Positions 63,925 through 64,000 of a stretch of 64,000 nt of DNA are shown one piece after another. Positions within the stretch are counted from its first letter, which is position 1. The number at the start of each line of letters is the position of its first letter. A program made the position numbers and the translations under genes. A model generated the notes under the pieces. The model ran no database searches and was not told the origin of the DNA. It saw only the letters and a list, made by a program, of their open reading frames with translations. The DNA lies in NCBI GenBank assembly GCA_964023275.1, contig OZ029917.1, positions 24,672,505 through 24,736,504 on the forward strand, given 5' to 3'. This stretch comes from Norana najaformis (Eukaryota; Annelida; Clitellata; Crassiclitellata; Hormogastridae).

Positions 63925-64000
63925 ACGTCTATCCCATTCCTCTTTCTCCTCCTGCTCCTCCTGCTCCTTCTCTTCCTCCTTCTCCTCTTCTTTCTCCTCC
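63925..64000. repeat. Polypyrimidine (CTC/CTT)n tract cut by the window end
   Basis: CTCCTCCTGCTCCTCCTGCT, then TCCTTCTCCTCTTC; it continues past the last base. Confidence 0.9.

Overview
This is a window of an animal nuclear genome. It holds spliced genes with GT-AG introns, many non-LTR retrotransposon tails, tRNA-derived SINEs, terminal-inverted-repeat MITEs and long microsatellites. There is no bacterial, phage, plasmid or CRISPR content. The species cannot be fixed from the sequence. A single short-form BET gene, an RGS3/R4-like RGS gene with an unfamiliar N-terminal part, CR1/L2-like LINEs and many dispersed SINEs suggest a non-vertebrate metazoan, perhaps a marine deuterostome or lophotrochozoan. 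That placement is inference.

Bases 1-23793, plus strand: a complete coding sequence for a BET (bromodomain and extra-terminal) chromatin reader, assembled here by hand from 12 exons. All joins keep frame and give a protein of about 789 residues: bromodomain 1, a Ser/Pro/Thr linker, the [13 protein letters not shown] motif, bromodomain 2, an acidic patch, a coiled coil, a Lys-rich basic block, the ET domain and a C-terminal Ser-rich acidic tail. An upstream 5'-UTR exon and the promoter lie left of the window. The introns hold LINE and SINE copies and at least three MITE candidates with recognisable ends.

Bases 23794-28700: 3' flank or 3' UTR of the BET gene. It keeps the T/G-rich, CpG-poor look of the introns and carries several old SINEs.

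Bases 28700-52376: an intergenic region without a convincing gene. It contains LINE tails (at least five copies of one family ending in TTACGATTACGA), an RT pseudogene, SINEs, a 93-bp AT microsatellite, (CTT)n and (GAA)n tracts, 13-bp and 15-bp minisatellites, and scattered TAGGCCTA octamers.

Bases 52377-55679, minus strand: the five 3'-most coding exons of an RGS (regulator of G-protein signalling) gene. The RGS box is intact and all Galpha-contacting residues checked are conserved; the exon upstream encodes a Ser/Arg-rich region with repeated RKS motifs. Its first exon or exons were not found. BET and RGS face each other tail to tail.

Bases 55680-64000: upstream of the visible RGS exons. 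This part is rich in low-complexity sequence ((GA)n, (TC)n, (TCCG)n), with a GC-rich promoter-like patch near 58.05-58.2 kb and further LINE and SINE copies. The two genes have no obvious shared pathway: BET proteins read acetylated chromatin, and RGS proteins turn off heterotrimeric G proteins. I did not find a convincing undescribed system. The most useful leads are the altered bromodomain-2 pocket residue, the Arg/Ser-rich RGS N-terminal region, the SINE and MITE families with intact target duplications, and the ETS-like minisatellite.
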